Shown: positions 28,773-37,536 of the stretch, piece after piece
How the letters are laid out: each line of letters starts with the position of its first letter
Position numbering within the stretch: position 1 is the first letter of the stretch
Assembly (NCBI GenBank): GCA_002092835.1
Contig: LVWL01000019.1
Location: 236,267 to 300,266, forward strand
DNA: 64,000 nucleotides
DNA from: Campylobacter concisus
GTDB lineage: Bacteria; Campylobacterota; Campylobacteria; Campylobacterales; Campylobacteraceae
Direction of reading: 5' to 3'
Position numbers and translations under genes: made by a program
Notes under the pieces: generated by a model
What the model was told of the DNA's origin: nothing
Databases searched by the model: none
The model's input: the letters and a program-made list of their open reading frames with translations, nothing else

Positions 28773-29068
28773 GAGCTTCTCTTTAAAAAATCGTACAAAA
28801 GTTCTGAAAAACCAAGATTTCCGCTCAATGCTTTACTCATTGCATCGTTATACATTGACCTATAAATGTCACTACCAGCAGCCTTTGGATATAGCGAGTT
28901 GTGCTCATCTTCTTTTAAAGCAATATCAAGCACAGCCTTTACCATATATGCCTCAAACGCATCGGTTTGTTCTTTTAAAAGTGCATCTTGTTTAGCATTT
29001 GCATTTTTTATCTTATTTGCCGAAATTTCATTGTATGAATTTAGCGCTAAGGTGTTATCTATTTGCAT
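28769..29068 (-). CDS. flgJ: FlgJ-like rod-binding protein (rod domain only)
   Basis: A 99-residue protein matching only the N-terminal rod-assembly domain of FlgJ (AFEAYMVKAVLDIALKEDEHNSLYPKAAGSDIYRSMYNDAMSKAL). It lacks the C-terminal muramidase domain of enteric FlgJ, so another enzyme must open the peptidoglycan. It shares one base with the flgI stop, so the two are coupled, and it is followed by the sigma-28 promoter of flgM. Confidence 0.85.
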   Translation of the reverse strand: MQIDNTLALNSYNEISANKIKNANAKQDALLKEQTDAFEAYMVKAVLDIALKEDEHNSLYPKAAGSDIYRSMYNDAMSKALSGNLGFSELLYDFLKRSS

Positions 29069-30120
29069 TATATTATCTCCAGATCGACTTGTATCGCACC
29101 AACTCGCTTTAAATTTTCGAGTATCGATATGATATCACTTGGTGTTGCCCCAAGCTTGTTTAGCGCTCTTGTTACATTTGCAACGGTTGTTTTTTCACCT
29201 GAAATTTTAAGTAAATTTTGACTAGGTGCGACCGACGTATCGCTTCCTATATTTACATCGTTTTGCGCTGCTTCGTCATAGCTATTTGGCTCTATTTTTA
29301 TTGTGATTGCACCATGCGTTAAGACAACTGGGCTAACCACAGCATTTATGCCACTTACTATCGTGCCAGTTCTCTCATCAACTACTATCTTTTCATCTGG
29401 CTTATACTCTACATCAAGATCAAGCACAGCGCTTGCAAGCTCAATAATGCTAACATCATCTGGCTTTTTAACGATAACCGTTCTTGGATCGATCGCCTTT
29501 GCGGCATCATCAGAGATATTTGCATTTATAGCATTTTGGATATCAAGAGCGGTTTTAAAATTTGTATCTTTTAGGCTTAGTCTTATGCTATCTTGATTGT
29601 AAATATCATAAGTCACTTCTCGTTCAACCAAAGCTCCATTTAGAATAGAGCCAACAGTTGGGTGGTTGCCACCTGTTCTACCCACGCTTTTACCACCGAT
29701 ACTTAAAGCGCCCTGAGCCAAAGCGTAAATATCACCATCAACGCCTTTTAGTGGCGTCATGAGAAGCGTACCACCTTGCAAACTTTTTGCATCGCCGATA
29801 GATGAGATCACGACATCAAGCTTATCGCCATGCCTTGCAAATGCAGGAAGCTTAGCTGTTACCATAACAGCAGCTGCGTTTTTTGACTTGATATCATCTG
29901 GGTTTATCTTTACGTTTACACCTTGAAGCATGTTTGATAAAGACTGGATCGTAAATTTTGACGTTGAGCCATCACCTGTGCCGTTTAGTCCGACAACTAG
30001 GCCGTAGCCTATTAGCTGGTTATCTCTTACACCAACGATATTTGCAAGCTCTTTTATCTGCGTAGCAAAGGCTGAAGTAGCTATCACTGAAGCTGCTACA
30101 AAAGATAAAAATTTTTTCAT
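29068..30120 (-). CDS. flgI: Flagellar P-ring protein
   Basis: Forms the peptidoglycan-level ring around the flagellar rod. The 350-residue protein has a signal peptide (FLSFVAASVIATSAFA), then IKELANIVGVRDNQLIGYGLVVGLNGTGDG near 21-50, SIGDAKSLQGGTLLMTPLKG near 105 and the C-terminal LGATPSDIISILENLKRVGAIQVDLEII, all diagnostic. Expression is from a sigma-54 promoter 36 bases upstream, as expected for basal-body genes in Campylobacter. Confidence 0.97.
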   Translation of the reverse strand: MKKFLSFVAASVIATSAFATQIKELANIVGVRDNQLIGYGLVVGLNGTGDGSTSKFTIQSLSNMLQGVNVKINPDDIKSKNAAAVMVTAKLPAFARHGDKLDVVISSIGDAKSLQGGTLLMTPLKGVDGDIYALAQGALSIGGKSVGRTGGNHPTVGSILNGALVEREVTYDIYNQDSIRLSLKDTNFKTALDIQNAINANISDDAAKAIDPRTVIVKKPDDVSIIELASAVLDLDVEYKPDEKIVVDERTGTIVSGINAVVSPVVLTHGAITIKIEPNSYDEAAQNDVNIGSDTSVAPSQNLLKISGEKTTVANVTRALNKLGATPSDIISILENLKRVGAIQVDLEII

Positions 30121-30155
30121 ATTTTTTCCTAAAATTTAGCTATTTTAGGTTTTTA

Positions 30156-30174
30156 AAGCAAAATATGTTCCAAA
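30156..30174 (-). promoter_or_regulatory. Sigma-54 promoter for flgI
   Basis: On the minus strand TTTGGAACATATTTTGCTT is a nearly perfect sigma-54 site, with GG and GC exactly 12 bases apart. It lies about 36 bases upstream of the flgI ATG and matches the GGAAC/TTGCTT form used by C. jejuni flagellar class II genes. Confidence 0.88.
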
Positions 30175-30189
30175 TTTTACTATAAATTT

Positions 30190-30756
30190 TTATTGAAAAT
30201 AAGAGAGCGAAGTAACTCCAAATTTTTTAAATTTTACAAGTTTATATGTAGAAATTTCATTGCTAAATTTAAAGTCGCTATTGTGCTCAAAAACTATCAT
30301 ATAAATTTTCTCTTTTTTTAGCTGTGAGATTAAATTTACAAGCTTTTCGTAGATATCATCAAAGCCAACTCTTATGTCAAATGGCGGATCCAGATATAAC
30401 AAGACCTTACCATTTTGCGAATTTACAAGATCAGGCAAAATGGCGAAAGTGTCCCCATTTATTGCTTTTAAATTTGCGACTTCAAGGCTAGCAAGATTAA
30501 TCTGTGTGATCTTAAAAGCAGCCCTATCTTTTTCGATAGCGATAGCCTCGCGTGCTCCGTTGCTAACGGCCTCGCTTGCCATCACGCCACTTCCACCAAA
30601 ACCCTCTATAAATGTAAGTGAGTAAATTTCATCTCTAATGATGTTAAAAAAGGACTCTTTTACGATACTTTTTGTACTTCTAGTCGTGCTTAGACTTGGC
30701 AGTTCAAGCCTTTTGCCTTTAAATTTACCACTTGAGATTTTAGTGTAAAGCTTCAC
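30190..30756 (-). CDS. rsmD: 16S rRNA (guanine(966)-N2)-methyltransferase
   Basis: A 188-residue SAM-dependent methyltransferase. It has ISSGKFKGKRLELP at the N-terminus, TRSTKSIVKESFFNII, the SAM motif FIEGFGGSGVMASEAVSNGA near 49-68 and the catalytic LDPPF near 121, the RsmD pattern. The usual target is G966 of 16S rRNA. It overlaps the upstream 114-residue gene by 4 bases and sits just before flgI, as in C. jejuni. Confidence 0.9.
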   Translation of the reverse strand: MKLYTKISSGKFKGKRLELPSLSTTRSTKSIVKESFFNIIRDEIYSLTFIEGFGGSGVMASEAVSNGAREAIAIEKDRAAFKITQINLASLEVANLKAINGDTFAILPDLVNSQNGKVLLYLDPPFDIRVGFDDIYEKLVNLISQLKKEKIYMIVFEHNSDFKFSNEISTYKLVKFKKFGVTSLSYFQ

Positions 30757-31097
30757 TGATTTGCCCTTAAAATTTCAAGCAGATCGGCTTTAAATTTATC
30801 TATCAAAAGTGAAATTTTCTCTTCTAGACCTTTTTCATTTTTAGCTTCATTTGGCTCATTTGCTTTTGAAATTTGCATAGCTGAGTAAAATTCTTCAAGC
30901 GTATCAAGAAGTGTTGTCTTGGTAAAAGGATGAGAAAGATGAGCATTTTTTCCTATTATAAATAGCGGTTTTTTTGTCGCGATCTCGCGGTCACTCACTA
31001 CGAAATCACAATCCTTATGATGAGCAGCCAAATTTCCACAAAAAAGCAGCAGTGTCTTTTGAAGTAAAATACACTCGCACTCAAATGAAATTTTCAT
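30753..31097 (-). CDS. Conserved hypothetical protein
   Basis: Unrecognised 114-residue protein with an N-terminal segment CECILLQKTLLLFCGNLAAHHKDCDFVVSD containing three Cys, a middle PLFIIGKNAHLSHPFTKTTLLDTLEEFYSAM, and a helical, charged C-terminal half. I recall a similarly sized hypothetical gene upstream of the rsmD-flgI block in C. jejuni. No function is known. Divergent from flaG, with a 118-base gap carrying the sigma-28 promoter. Confidence 0.6.
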   Translation of the reverse strand: MKISFECECILLQKTLLLFCGNLAAHHKDCDFVVSDREIATKKPLFIIGKNAHLSHPFTKTTLLDTLEEFYSAMQISKANEPNEAKNEKGLEEKISLLIDKFKADLLEILRANQ

Positions 31098-31157
31098 ATC
31101 TCTTCCTATAAATTTTTGCTCGATTTTAGCCTAAATAATCAAAATTTATATAAACAC

Positions 31158-31184
31158 TAAAGGATTTTAAAATTTTACCGATGT
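31158..31184 (+). promoter_or_regulatory. Sigma-28 promoter for flaG-fliD-fliS
   Basis: TAAAGGAT-N11-ACCGATGT matches the sigma-28 consensus with exact spacing, 31 bases upstream of the flaG ATG. The CCGATGTAG core is identical to the flgM promoter. A clear AAGGAG ribosome site follows at 31203-31208. Confidence 0.72.
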
Positions 31185-31215
31185 AGAAGCTAACGTAAGT
31201 TTAAGGAGTAAAACT

Positions 31216-31611
31216 ATGGAAATCTTTAAGGCAGCAGCAAATCAGGTACTAGATACGAGCATGAGCACATCTGCTCAGCGTCAAATAGATAGCAGACCTA
31301 TCGAGCATTCTGATGTTAAATTAAGTGCTGATAAAAACAATGAAACAAAAGACATTAACGAGCTAGACGGACTTAGCAATGAAGAGCTTGCCAAAAGAAC
31401 AAGAGAGGTCACTGACAAGCTAAACTATCAAATGCAGCAGCTCGATACTAATGTAAGATTTGCTTACAACGAGAAGCTAAATTTAATGGTTGTGCAAGTA
31501 AAAGATGCTAAAACTGGCGAAGAGATAACACAACTTCCAAGCAAAGAAGCTATAAGAATAAGCGAGTATTTCAAAGAAAGTATCGGAATACTTTTTGACA
31601 AGGAGAGTTAA
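31216..31611 (+). CDS. flaG: FlaG-family flagellar protein
   Basis: A 131-residue FlaG protein; FlaG affects filament length and stability. The N-terminal half is polar and probably flexible, and the conserved C-terminal domain is LNYQMQQLDTNVRFAYNEKLNLMVVQVKDAKTGEEITQLPSKEAIRISEYFKESIG. It is the first gene of flaG-fliD-fliS, 2 bases before fliD, and is driven by a sigma-28 promoter. Confidence 0.92.
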   Translation: MEIFKAAANQVLDTSMSTSAQRQIDSRPIEHSDVKLSADKNNETKDINELDGLSNEELAKRTREVTDKLNYQMQQLDTNVRFAYNEKLNLMVVQVKDAKTGEEITQLPSKEAIRISEYFKESIGILFDKES

Positions 31612-31613
31612 AA

Positions 31614-33374
31614 ATGGCAGTAGGTAACGTAACAAATTTAGGCTTAGGTACAAAAAATAGCGGACTAAATGATGATCTTATCAAAAAGCTAAAAGAAGCA
31701 GATGAGGCAGGACAGATCAAGCCTTTAACAAAAAGGCTAGAGAGAAACGACCTAAAACAAAAAGACCTTGCAGCGCTAAAAACTCTAGTTAGCAACGTAA
31801 ACGTAAGTGGCAAAACACTTGGCGGAGAGGCACTTTATCTAAAAAGAACTACAAATAACGCTGGCAAAAGCGTAACAGCCTCAGCGGCAAATGGCGTTAG
31901 CGTGCAAAATTTTAGTATCGATGTACAAAAACTTGCTCAAAAAGATACATTTCAAAGCTCAAATTTCAAAAACGCTTCAAGCTTAGTAGGTGCAACAAAT
32001 AACGGCTCTTTTGATGTTGAGATCGATGGACAAAAATTTTCTATTAGCGTAACTAGATCAACCACATATCAAGATATTGTAGACAAGATAAATGATATCA
32101 GTGGTGGTAAATTACAAGCTAGAATTTTAAATGTTGGCGGAGATAAGCCAAATCAAATCATGCTTCAATCAGGCAACACTGGCGCAACACAGACTATTAA
32201 ATTTTCAAATGATACGGCTGGTGTTTTAGATAAACTTGGCTGGGATAGTACGCAGTTTCAAGATAAAGATGCAAATGGCACTCTGCTAACAAATCCTGAT
32301 GGCACACCAAAGATGACATCAAATTTTGAAAAAAATAGAATTTTAAAGGCACAAGATGCGGAATTTACATATAACGGAGTAAATGTAAAAAGAAGCAAAA
32401 ATACCTTCAACGACTTAAGACCGGGAATTTCTATTACATTAAATGAAACTGGCAAAACAAACGTGAGCGTCTCTCAAGATACAAAAGAGGTAATAAAAGC
32501 GGTTGAAGAATTTATCAAAGACTACAACCTAATGACCATGAACCTTGGCATAGCTACAAAATATGACGAGGAAAAAGGAGCTGGCACCTTCCAAGGCGTT
32601 AGCGAAATTTCAAGCTTAAGATCAAACATTGGTCGTCTTGTAAATGGACAAGATAGCGAAGGCAAAGCATTAAGCAAATATGGCATAGTGCCTGATAAAG
32701 ACGGACAGCTTCAGCTTGATCTAAATAAACTAAATGCGGCTCTTAGCAAAGATCCTGAAGAGATTCAGAAATTTTTCATGGGATCAAGTAAGATCGAGCC
32801 AATAAGCTATATGGGAGCATCAACTGTTAGTGCTGGAGCATTAGACATAAAAGCTGGTGATCTTACGATAAACGGCAAGTCGGTTACGTTCTCAACTACA
32901 GCCACAGCCACAGCCGAAGAAAATGCACTAAAACTTCAACAAGCCATAAATGACGCTGGCATAACTGGAGTTACAGCCAGTCTTGATAAAAGCGGTAAAA
33001 GAATCGTCTTAAAAAGAAGCGATGGCGAAAATATCGAGGTAAAAGGTAAAAATTCAGCCTTAACAGCTCTAGGTATGAATGAAGCTACCATAAATCCAGT
33101 AACCAAAAAGACAGATGGGCTATTTACAAAGCTAGCTAAAATGCTTGATGGTGTCGTTGGCAAAAGTGGCACGATGGTTGCTATGCAAAATCAGTTAAAA
33201 GATGAAAATGAGTCGATCACAAAAAACAAAGAGAGCACACAAAAGCTTTTAGATGAGAAATATACAACAATGCAAGAGCGTTTTATCAAGTATAATGCCA
33301 TCATCGCGAGTTTAGAAAATCAGTTCTCGACACTAAAATCAATGATCGATGCAGAGATAAATAGCAGAAAATAA
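31614..33374 (+). CDS. fliD: Flagellar hook-associated protein 2 (filament cap)
   Basis: FliD caps the growing filament and folds flagellin. The 586-residue protein has a short N-terminal axial segment (NLGLGTKNSGLNDDLIKKLKEADEAGQI), FDVEIDGQKFSISVTRSTTYQDIVDKIND in the D2/D3 region, and the C-terminal coiled coil LKDENESITKNKESTQKLLDEKYTTMQERFIKYNAIIASLENQFSTLKSMIDAE that buries in the filament. Long, variable middle domains are exposed and antigenic in this genus. Confidence 0.95.
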   Translation: MAVGNVTNLGLGTKNSGLNDDLIKKLKEADEAGQIKPLTKRLERNDLKQKDLAALKTLVSNVNVSGKTLGGEALYLKRTTNNAGKSVTASAANGVSVQNFSIDVQKLAQKDTFQSSNFKNASSLVGATNNGSFDVEIDGQKFSISVTRSTTYQDIVDKINDISGGKLQARILNVGGDKPNQIMLQSGNTGATQTIKFSNDTAGVLDKLGWDSTQFQDKDANGTLLTNPDGTPKMTSNFEKNRILKAQDAEFTYNGVNVKRSKNTFNDLRPGISITLNETGKTNVSVSQDTKEVIKAVEEFIKDYNLMTMNLGIATKYDEEKGAGTFQGVSEISSLRSNIGRLVNGQDSEGKALSKYGIVPDKDGQLQLDLNKLNAALSKDPEEIQKFFMGSSKIEPISYMGASTVSAGALDIKAGDLTINGKSVTFSTTATATAEENALKLQQAINDAGITGVTASLDKSGKRIVLKRSDGENIEVKGKNSALTALGMNEATINPVTKKTDGLFTKLAKMLDGVVGKSGTMVAMQNQLKDENESITKNKESTQKLLDEKYTTMQERFIKYNAIIASLENQFSTLKSMIDAEINSRK

Positions 33375-33383
33375 GAGAAAAAG

Positions 33384-33754
33384 ATGAATCAAAGTGCATA
33401 TAGTGCATACGCACAGTCTAGTTTTGGGGGCATTGAGTCCCCAACTAAATTAATAGAAATGCTTTATGACGGAATTTTAAAATTTATATTTCGTACCAAA
33501 AAGGCGATAGAAGCTGGAGATATAGAGAAAAAAGTTTATTATATAAATAGGACAAACGCTATTTTTGTTGAGCTTTTAAATTCGCTTGATTATTCTCAAG
33601 GCGACGTAGCCACTATCTTAGCGGCCTTTATACAAGACAGATGCAGCTTCTTGCTATGGCAAATATACAAAACGATGTCGCAGCCTTAAATGAAGTAACC
33701 AATGTCGTAAAGCAACTATCAGAAGCATGGAGAGAGGTAACTTCAGGTGAATAG
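33384..33754 (+). CDS. fliS: Flagellin export chaperone (frameshifted)
   Basis: FliS binds flagellin and prevents premature polymerisation. The N-terminal frame (NQSAYSAYAQSSFGGIESPTKLIEMLYDGILKFIF) is typical. The frame breaks at CC 33610-33611; adding one C reads VAHYLSGLYTRQMQLLAMANIQND and continues to the TAG at 33752-33754. Restored length is 123 residues, the family norm. The next gene starts at a GTG inside the end of fliS. Confidence 0.9.
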
Positions 33755-33974
33755 TTGGATCAATGAATTTAAATTAGCATTGATAAACGAAGACACGAGC
33801 AAGATAGCTGCTTTATCACAAAATTTTAGTGAGGATATGTTTACGACCCTAGCTTTGGCACAAGAAGCACAAGCACTAATTGGCGGCGCAATAGAGCTTT
33901 TAAAAAGCAAGTCTTCGCACATCCAAAATGAGCTTATAAAGCTACAAAAAGCTCAAAAATACGTAGCAAACTAA
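33747..33974 (+). CDS. Small flagellar-operon protein downstream of fliS
   Basis: A 75-residue helical protein (LALINEDTSKIAALSQNFSEDMF, then EAQALIGGAIELLKSKSSHIQNELIKLQKAQKYV). Starts at a GTG overlapping the fliS stop by 8 bases, so translationally coupled. A small gene is also found after fliS in C. jejuni. Its position, like FliT in enterics, suggests a chaperone role, but I see no specific motif. Confidence 0.7.
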   Translation: MNSWINEFKLALINEDTSKIAALSQNFSEDMFTTLALAQEAQALIGGAIELLKSKSSHIQNELIKLQKAQKYVAN

Positions 33975-33994
33975 TCAATTTTTATAAATTTAAA

Positions 33995-34311
33995 GGCACG
34001 GCGTTAAGCGAGTTCTGTCTTGAGCGATCATTATCTACGCTTGCTTTTACAAACAAGCTCTAGCGAAGGGTTTTAATATAAGACCAAAACCATCCCTTCT
34101 TGCTGCAGGTTGGGTTTATATGGCCACGCAAGTTACCAAGCGTGCCGGTGGGCTCTTACTCCGCCGTTTCACCTTTACCGCCGAAGCGGAAGTCTACTTT
34201 CTGTTACACTATCCCTTAGGTTTCCCTAGCCATCCGTTAGATGGAACCTTGTCTTATCGCAGCTCGGACTTTCCTCTTTTGTATGATACAAAAGCGACCG
34301 CTTACCGTGCC
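33995..34311 (-). ncRNA. rnpB: RNase P catalytic RNA (class A)
   Basis: On the minus strand the P1 arm GGCACGG (34311-34305) pairs with CCGTGCC (34001-33995). Between them are the universal AGAGGAAAGUCCGAGCU box (P3/P4 side), the central GGGAAACCUAAGGGA-type segment, GUGAAACGGCGGAGUAAGAGC, and the 3' ACAGAACUCGCUUA box that pairs with the P4 side. Length is about 317 nt. It processes tRNA 5' ends with the RnpA protein. It is convergent with the flaG operon, only 20 bases after its last stop. The exact ends are estimated from the P1 helix. Confidence 0.95.
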
Positions 34312-34319
34312 AGAGCGAA

Positions 34320-34325
34320 ATTATA
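34320..34325 (-). promoter_or_regulatory. -10 box of rnpB
   Basis: TATAAT on the minus strand ends 8 bases before the predicted 5' end of RNase P RNA at 34311, the spacing expected for a -10. The 168 bases between it and pepE (34326-34493) are AT-rich and show no gene. Confidence 0.7.
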
Positions 34326-34493
34326 GCGGTTTTGGCTTAAATTTATAGCTTTAACTTTTATCACAACTACACTTACTTCTTCTAAGCCATATGATTTTAC
34401 ATACAAAAAGCGACTTTATAGACAACCATTTGAGCAAAAGTCTAGCTTACGTTTTATATAAATTTTTACTAGTCAAATAGCTGTATTTTTATA

Positions 34494-35111
34494 TTAAAGT
34501 GCGATAAATTCTGCATTATTTATAGGACGCAAATCACAAGAATTGCCAAATTTTTTCATTGTCTCGCGTGTAGCTTCTATAAAAGGTTCGCAACCAAAGT
34601 GTGGCACTATGAAAAAATCCACCAAATTTAAGCCTGTAAAATCACTCACGTTTACGCTATTTTCATCCATAGGCGTAGCATATCTCGTATCTGGTGCCGC
34701 TACGACCGCACCTGCTGACTCGCCAATATAAATTTTCCCTGCTTGAACTGCATCTTTGATGGCTTGTGCAGCATGCGACTTTCGTAACTCACTAAGAAGA
34801 TAAAATGTATTTCCGCCGCTTATATAAATGATATCGCACTCATTAATCGTGTTCAAAATATCATCTGCAACAAAAAACTCGTCGCATTCAGAAATTTGTG
34901 CAGCCAAATCTTGAGTGCAAGAAAGATCAATACGAGTCAGTTTTGCACCAAAATTTTCTAAAATTTCTACCGCTTCACCTACATAAAAATTTACTTCTTC
35001 AAATTTTGCTGCCGTGTCGATAAAAGCAACGTGCTTACCTTGAAAATCTACCACTTCATTAATCTTGCTCGCAACCTCAGCAAAATAAGAGCAAAGAAAA
35101 ACATTCGCCAT
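34494..35111 (-). CDS. pepE: Peptidase E, S51 family (alpha-aspartyl dipeptidase)
   Basis: Serine dipeptidase that cleaves Asp-X peptides. The motif IYIGESAGAVVAA (nucleophile Ser in GESAG) and DIIYISGGNTFYLLSELR are the S51 signatures, and FIVPHFGCEPFI follows. I place the start at 35111 (MANVFLCSYF), with AAGGA upstream. A longer in-frame start at 35147 would lie inside the -10 box at 35146-35151 and cannot be real. The mature length of about 205 residues is normal. Confidence 0.88.
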   Translation of the reverse strand: MANVFLCSYFAEVASKINEVVDFQGKHVAFIDTAAKFEEVNFYVGEAVEILENFGAKLTRIDLSCTQDLAAQISECDEFFVADDILNTINECDIIYISGGNTFYLLSELRKSHAAQAIKDAVQAGKIYIGESAGAVVAAPDTRYATPMDENSVNVSDFTGLNLVDFFIVPHFGCEPFIEATRETMKKFGNSCDLRPINNAEFIAL

Positions 35112-35145
35112 TTTTAATCCTTTTAAAATATAAATTTGCAAACCC

Positions 35146-35151
35146 ATTATA
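35146..35151 (-). promoter_or_regulatory. -10 box of pepE
   Basis: TATAAT on the minus strand, 35 bases upstream of the pepE ATG chosen here. It fixes the start at 35111 by excluding the longer reading frame. Confidence 0.55.
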
Positions 35152-35551
35152 TCTAAACGATCAGAGAAACGTTCGTGTTTCGTGTCGCTCGCGCGTTAAA
35201 ATTTAGCGATTTTAAGATATGGGTCTTAGTGCATAAAATTGCGATAAATTTAGCCTCAAATTTGAGCTTAAAACGACAAGGCAAATTTTTGCCCCGTTTT
35301 GCTCACATCTTTTAAAAAGCGTTAGGCGAGGCGGATTTTGATTTACAAAATTTAAGAAAGTTAAGGCAAAGTCTTACGAGATGGTTTTAAGTGTTTTCTG
35401 TGTCACTATGCTCGTAGCTAAACAAAAGAAGTAAATTTCGTCCAAAAATAAGGCATACAGCCTATCGCAGAGCGAATTTTATACTCCGCTTGCAGTTTAC
35501 CAGCATAGACGCAAAAATCATTTAAAAGCACTCGCAAAACGAGCCGCTGCT
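35152..35551. other. 400-base gap without a recognised gene
   Basis: No open frame of note lies here on either strand. The sequence holds a perfect palindrome CTCAAATTTGAG (35255-35266), a hairpin GGCAA/TTGCC at 35280-35293 with outer AAACG/CGTTT that could end truD transcription on minus, and a small GAAAC/GTTTC inverted repeat near 35168. It may be untranslated sequence or the worn remnant of a gene. It is the longest gene-free stretch in the window. Confidence 0.4.
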
Positions 35552-36676
35552 CTACTCAAAGATATTTTTGTGCAAGATTTCTTCTAGCACAACAGTCGCG
35601 TAGCTGCCTTTTTGTAGCGTAAAATTTATTGTAAAGTGCGCTTTTTCCTCGTTGTATTTATAGCTTGCATCCTCCAAATAGCACCACGCAAAGCGCCTAG
35701 ATCCCGTCATTTTAGCTTTGTATTCATTTGCCTGCGCGAAAATTTGATCCTCGACCATTCTCGCCGCACCCTGCGACTCATACGCCTTCGCACCCGTGAT
35801 CAGCCCGCAGCTAGTGATATCTCTAGCGTCAAAGCGCGCGCCCTCCTCATCCAAATCCTCGCACAAAAAGCACTTGCCGTACGGGTAGTGACCCAAAACT
35901 TCGCCCTCTATCAGTTTAAAAAATCTCTTTTGCGATTTTAAATTTTTCAAAATCGCGTTATCAAGATACGGGTAAATTTGAGCTAGCTCGCCTAGGCTAA
36001 AATCCTGCGCAAATCTAGAAATCTCAACACGTTTGCTAAGCCAGCGGTTAAAAAGATCACTTTGATATGCCGAGATCAAAAAGTCGTTTAGCTTTACATT
36101 TTTGCTCTTTTTGCCGTTTATTGTCTCGTTTTTAAGTAGCTCCAGGCCAGTTTCGGCATTGTCGCCAAATTTACCAAAACGCTGGTAGCCAAAGTAGTTT
36201 GCATAGCCGATTTTATCGATATTGACAAAAGCTTGCTCCAGCTTTTTGGCATTACTTGGCAGTACTTTTTTTAAGCGAATGAAAAAGCTATTTCCCTTTA
36301 GATGTCCGATGCGAAGCTTATTTTTATGCACATTTAGGCTTAAAATTTTCATCTTTTCGTGGCTAAAGTTTGCTAGATTGCTCTCAAATTTACGTGGCAT
36401 AGAGATAAACTGCGTCGTCATGCCCTGCTTGTCCTTTAGTCCAGCATAGCCAAAGTCGCGCATCTTAGCTCCTGTAACCTCGCTTAAGACATGTAAGGCC
36501 TCTTGTGTCGTCATATCTTTTTTAGAAATTTCAATGATTAAGTGCTCGCCATCCCCACTAAACTCGTAAAGTGGTATCTCGCGCACGACAAAATCATCCG
36601 AATTTTTACTAAAATACGCGTTAATGGGCGCGTGAGTGAGCGCGTAAAGGGGCTTAAAAATGGTGGTTTCTTGCAT
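35552..36676 (-). CDS. truD: tRNA pseudouridine(13) synthase
   Basis: Converts U13 of tRNA(Glu) to pseudouridine. The 374-residue protein has the TruD catalytic motif [14 protein letters not shown] near 77-90 (catalytic Asp in LKD), the [14 protein letters not shown] segment near 157 and an inserted TRUD domain, and GLITGAKAY near 287. Its start overlaps thiL by 23 bases. Base composition toward its C-terminus seems richer in GC than the surroundings, as in the neighbouring thiL. Confidence 0.93.
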   Translation of the reverse strand: MQETTIFKPLYALTHAPINAYFSKNSDDFVVREIPLYEFSGDGEHLIIEISKKDMTTQEALHVLSEVTGAKMRDFGYAGLKDKQGMTTQFISMPRKFESNLANFSHEKMKILSLNVHKNKLRIGHLKGNSFFIRLKKVLPSNAKKLEQAFVNIDKIGYANYFGYQRFGKFGDNAETGLELLKNETINGKKSKNVKLNDFLISAYQSDLFNRWLSKRVEISRFAQDFSLGELAQIYPYLDNAILKNLKSQKRFFKLIEGEVLGHYPYGKCFLCEDLDEEGARFDARDITSCGLITGAKAYESQGAARMVEDQIFAQANEYKAKMTGSRRFAWCYLEDASYKYNEEKAHFTINFTLQKGSYATVVLEEILHKNIFE

Positions 36677-37475
36677 TGCTTTTAAATTTTCCTTTCGTTA
36701 TTTTGGCAAAAATCGTGATTTTCGTGCGGGCTTTGCGGGCTAGGCTTAAAATTTTGGCGCGGTTTTTCGGACTAAACGTAAATAAAATCTCGTATTCCTC
36801 GCCGCTATTTAGCTTGCGCTTGCTTAGCCGTTTGCTAAATTTTGCCCCGCACCGACTCTGCGCGCAAAGCTTGGCCAGATCCGCGCCAAGCCCGTCTGAA
36901 ACGTCCATGGCGGCATTTATCTTATCCGCTGCGGCGTAGAAAAATTTATCCTTTAAAACAGGCTTTTTAAAGCGCGAATTTGACGCGACACGCCCGCCGT
37001 TTAAAAGCGTCCTAAGCCCTTTTAAACTGCCTCCAAGCTCGCCAGTAAAAGCTACCAGATCGCCGTATTTTGCATTTTTCCTAAGCACGGCTTTGCCATT
37101 TAGCTCGCCAATTACACTAACGCTTATATTTAAAATTTTGCTACTTATCGTGTCGCCACCGATTATCTTTACGCCAAACTCCTCGCAAGCTCTATTTATG
37201 CCGCCACTTAGCTCTTTGATTTGCTGCGGCGAAAAATTCTTTGGCAGGCTAAGCCCAAGAAGCGCAAATTTTGGCCTAGCATTCATCACGATCGTATCTG
37301 AAAAATTTACGATCATCGCCTTGTAGCCGATCTCTTCAAGGCTTAGCCAGCCATGCTTAAAATGCGAATTTTCAGCAAAGATATCCTTGCTAAAGACCTG
37401 CTTGCCAAGCACAGCCGCATCATCGCCAATATAAGCGTTACCAAAGCATTCAATCGTAAAATTTTCTTTATCCAT
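36654..37475 (-). CDS. thiL: Thiamine-monophosphate kinase
   Basis: Phosphorylates thiamine monophosphate to the active diphosphate. The 273-residue protein has YIGDDAAVL near 15 (metal/ATP site), [30 protein letters not shown] near 48-77, [10 protein letters not shown] near 102 and [16 protein letters not shown] near 190, all family hallmarks. It is shorter than E. coli ThiL, with the last part rich in Lys/Arg, and overlaps the truD start. Confidence 0.9.
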   Translation of the reverse strand: MDKENFTIECFGNAYIGDDAAVLGKQVFSKDIFAENSHFKHGWLSLEEIGYKAMIVNFSDTIVMNARPKFALLGLSLPKNFSPQQIKELSGGINRACEEFGVKIIGGDTISSKILNISVSVIGELNGKAVLRKNAKYGDLVAFTGELGGSLKGLRTLLNGGRVASNSRFKKPVLKDKFFYAAADKINAAMDVSDGLGADLAKLCAQSRCGAKFSKRLSKRKLNSGEEYEILFTFSPKNRAKILSLARKARTKITIFAKITKGKFKSNARNHHF

Positions 37476-37536
37476 CGGGCCATTATAATGAAACTCCTTT
37501 TAATTTTAGGATAAAATAAGCCAAAAAAGGAGCCAA

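Noticed and set aside
34120..34326. A 68-codon plus-strand open frame
   Set aside because: It is antisense to the RNase P RNA, whose conserved boxes account for the whole sequence.
35111..35147. An earlier pepE start at 35147
   Set aside because: It falls within the TATAAT box at 35146-35151, and a better ribosome site serves the ATG at 35111.
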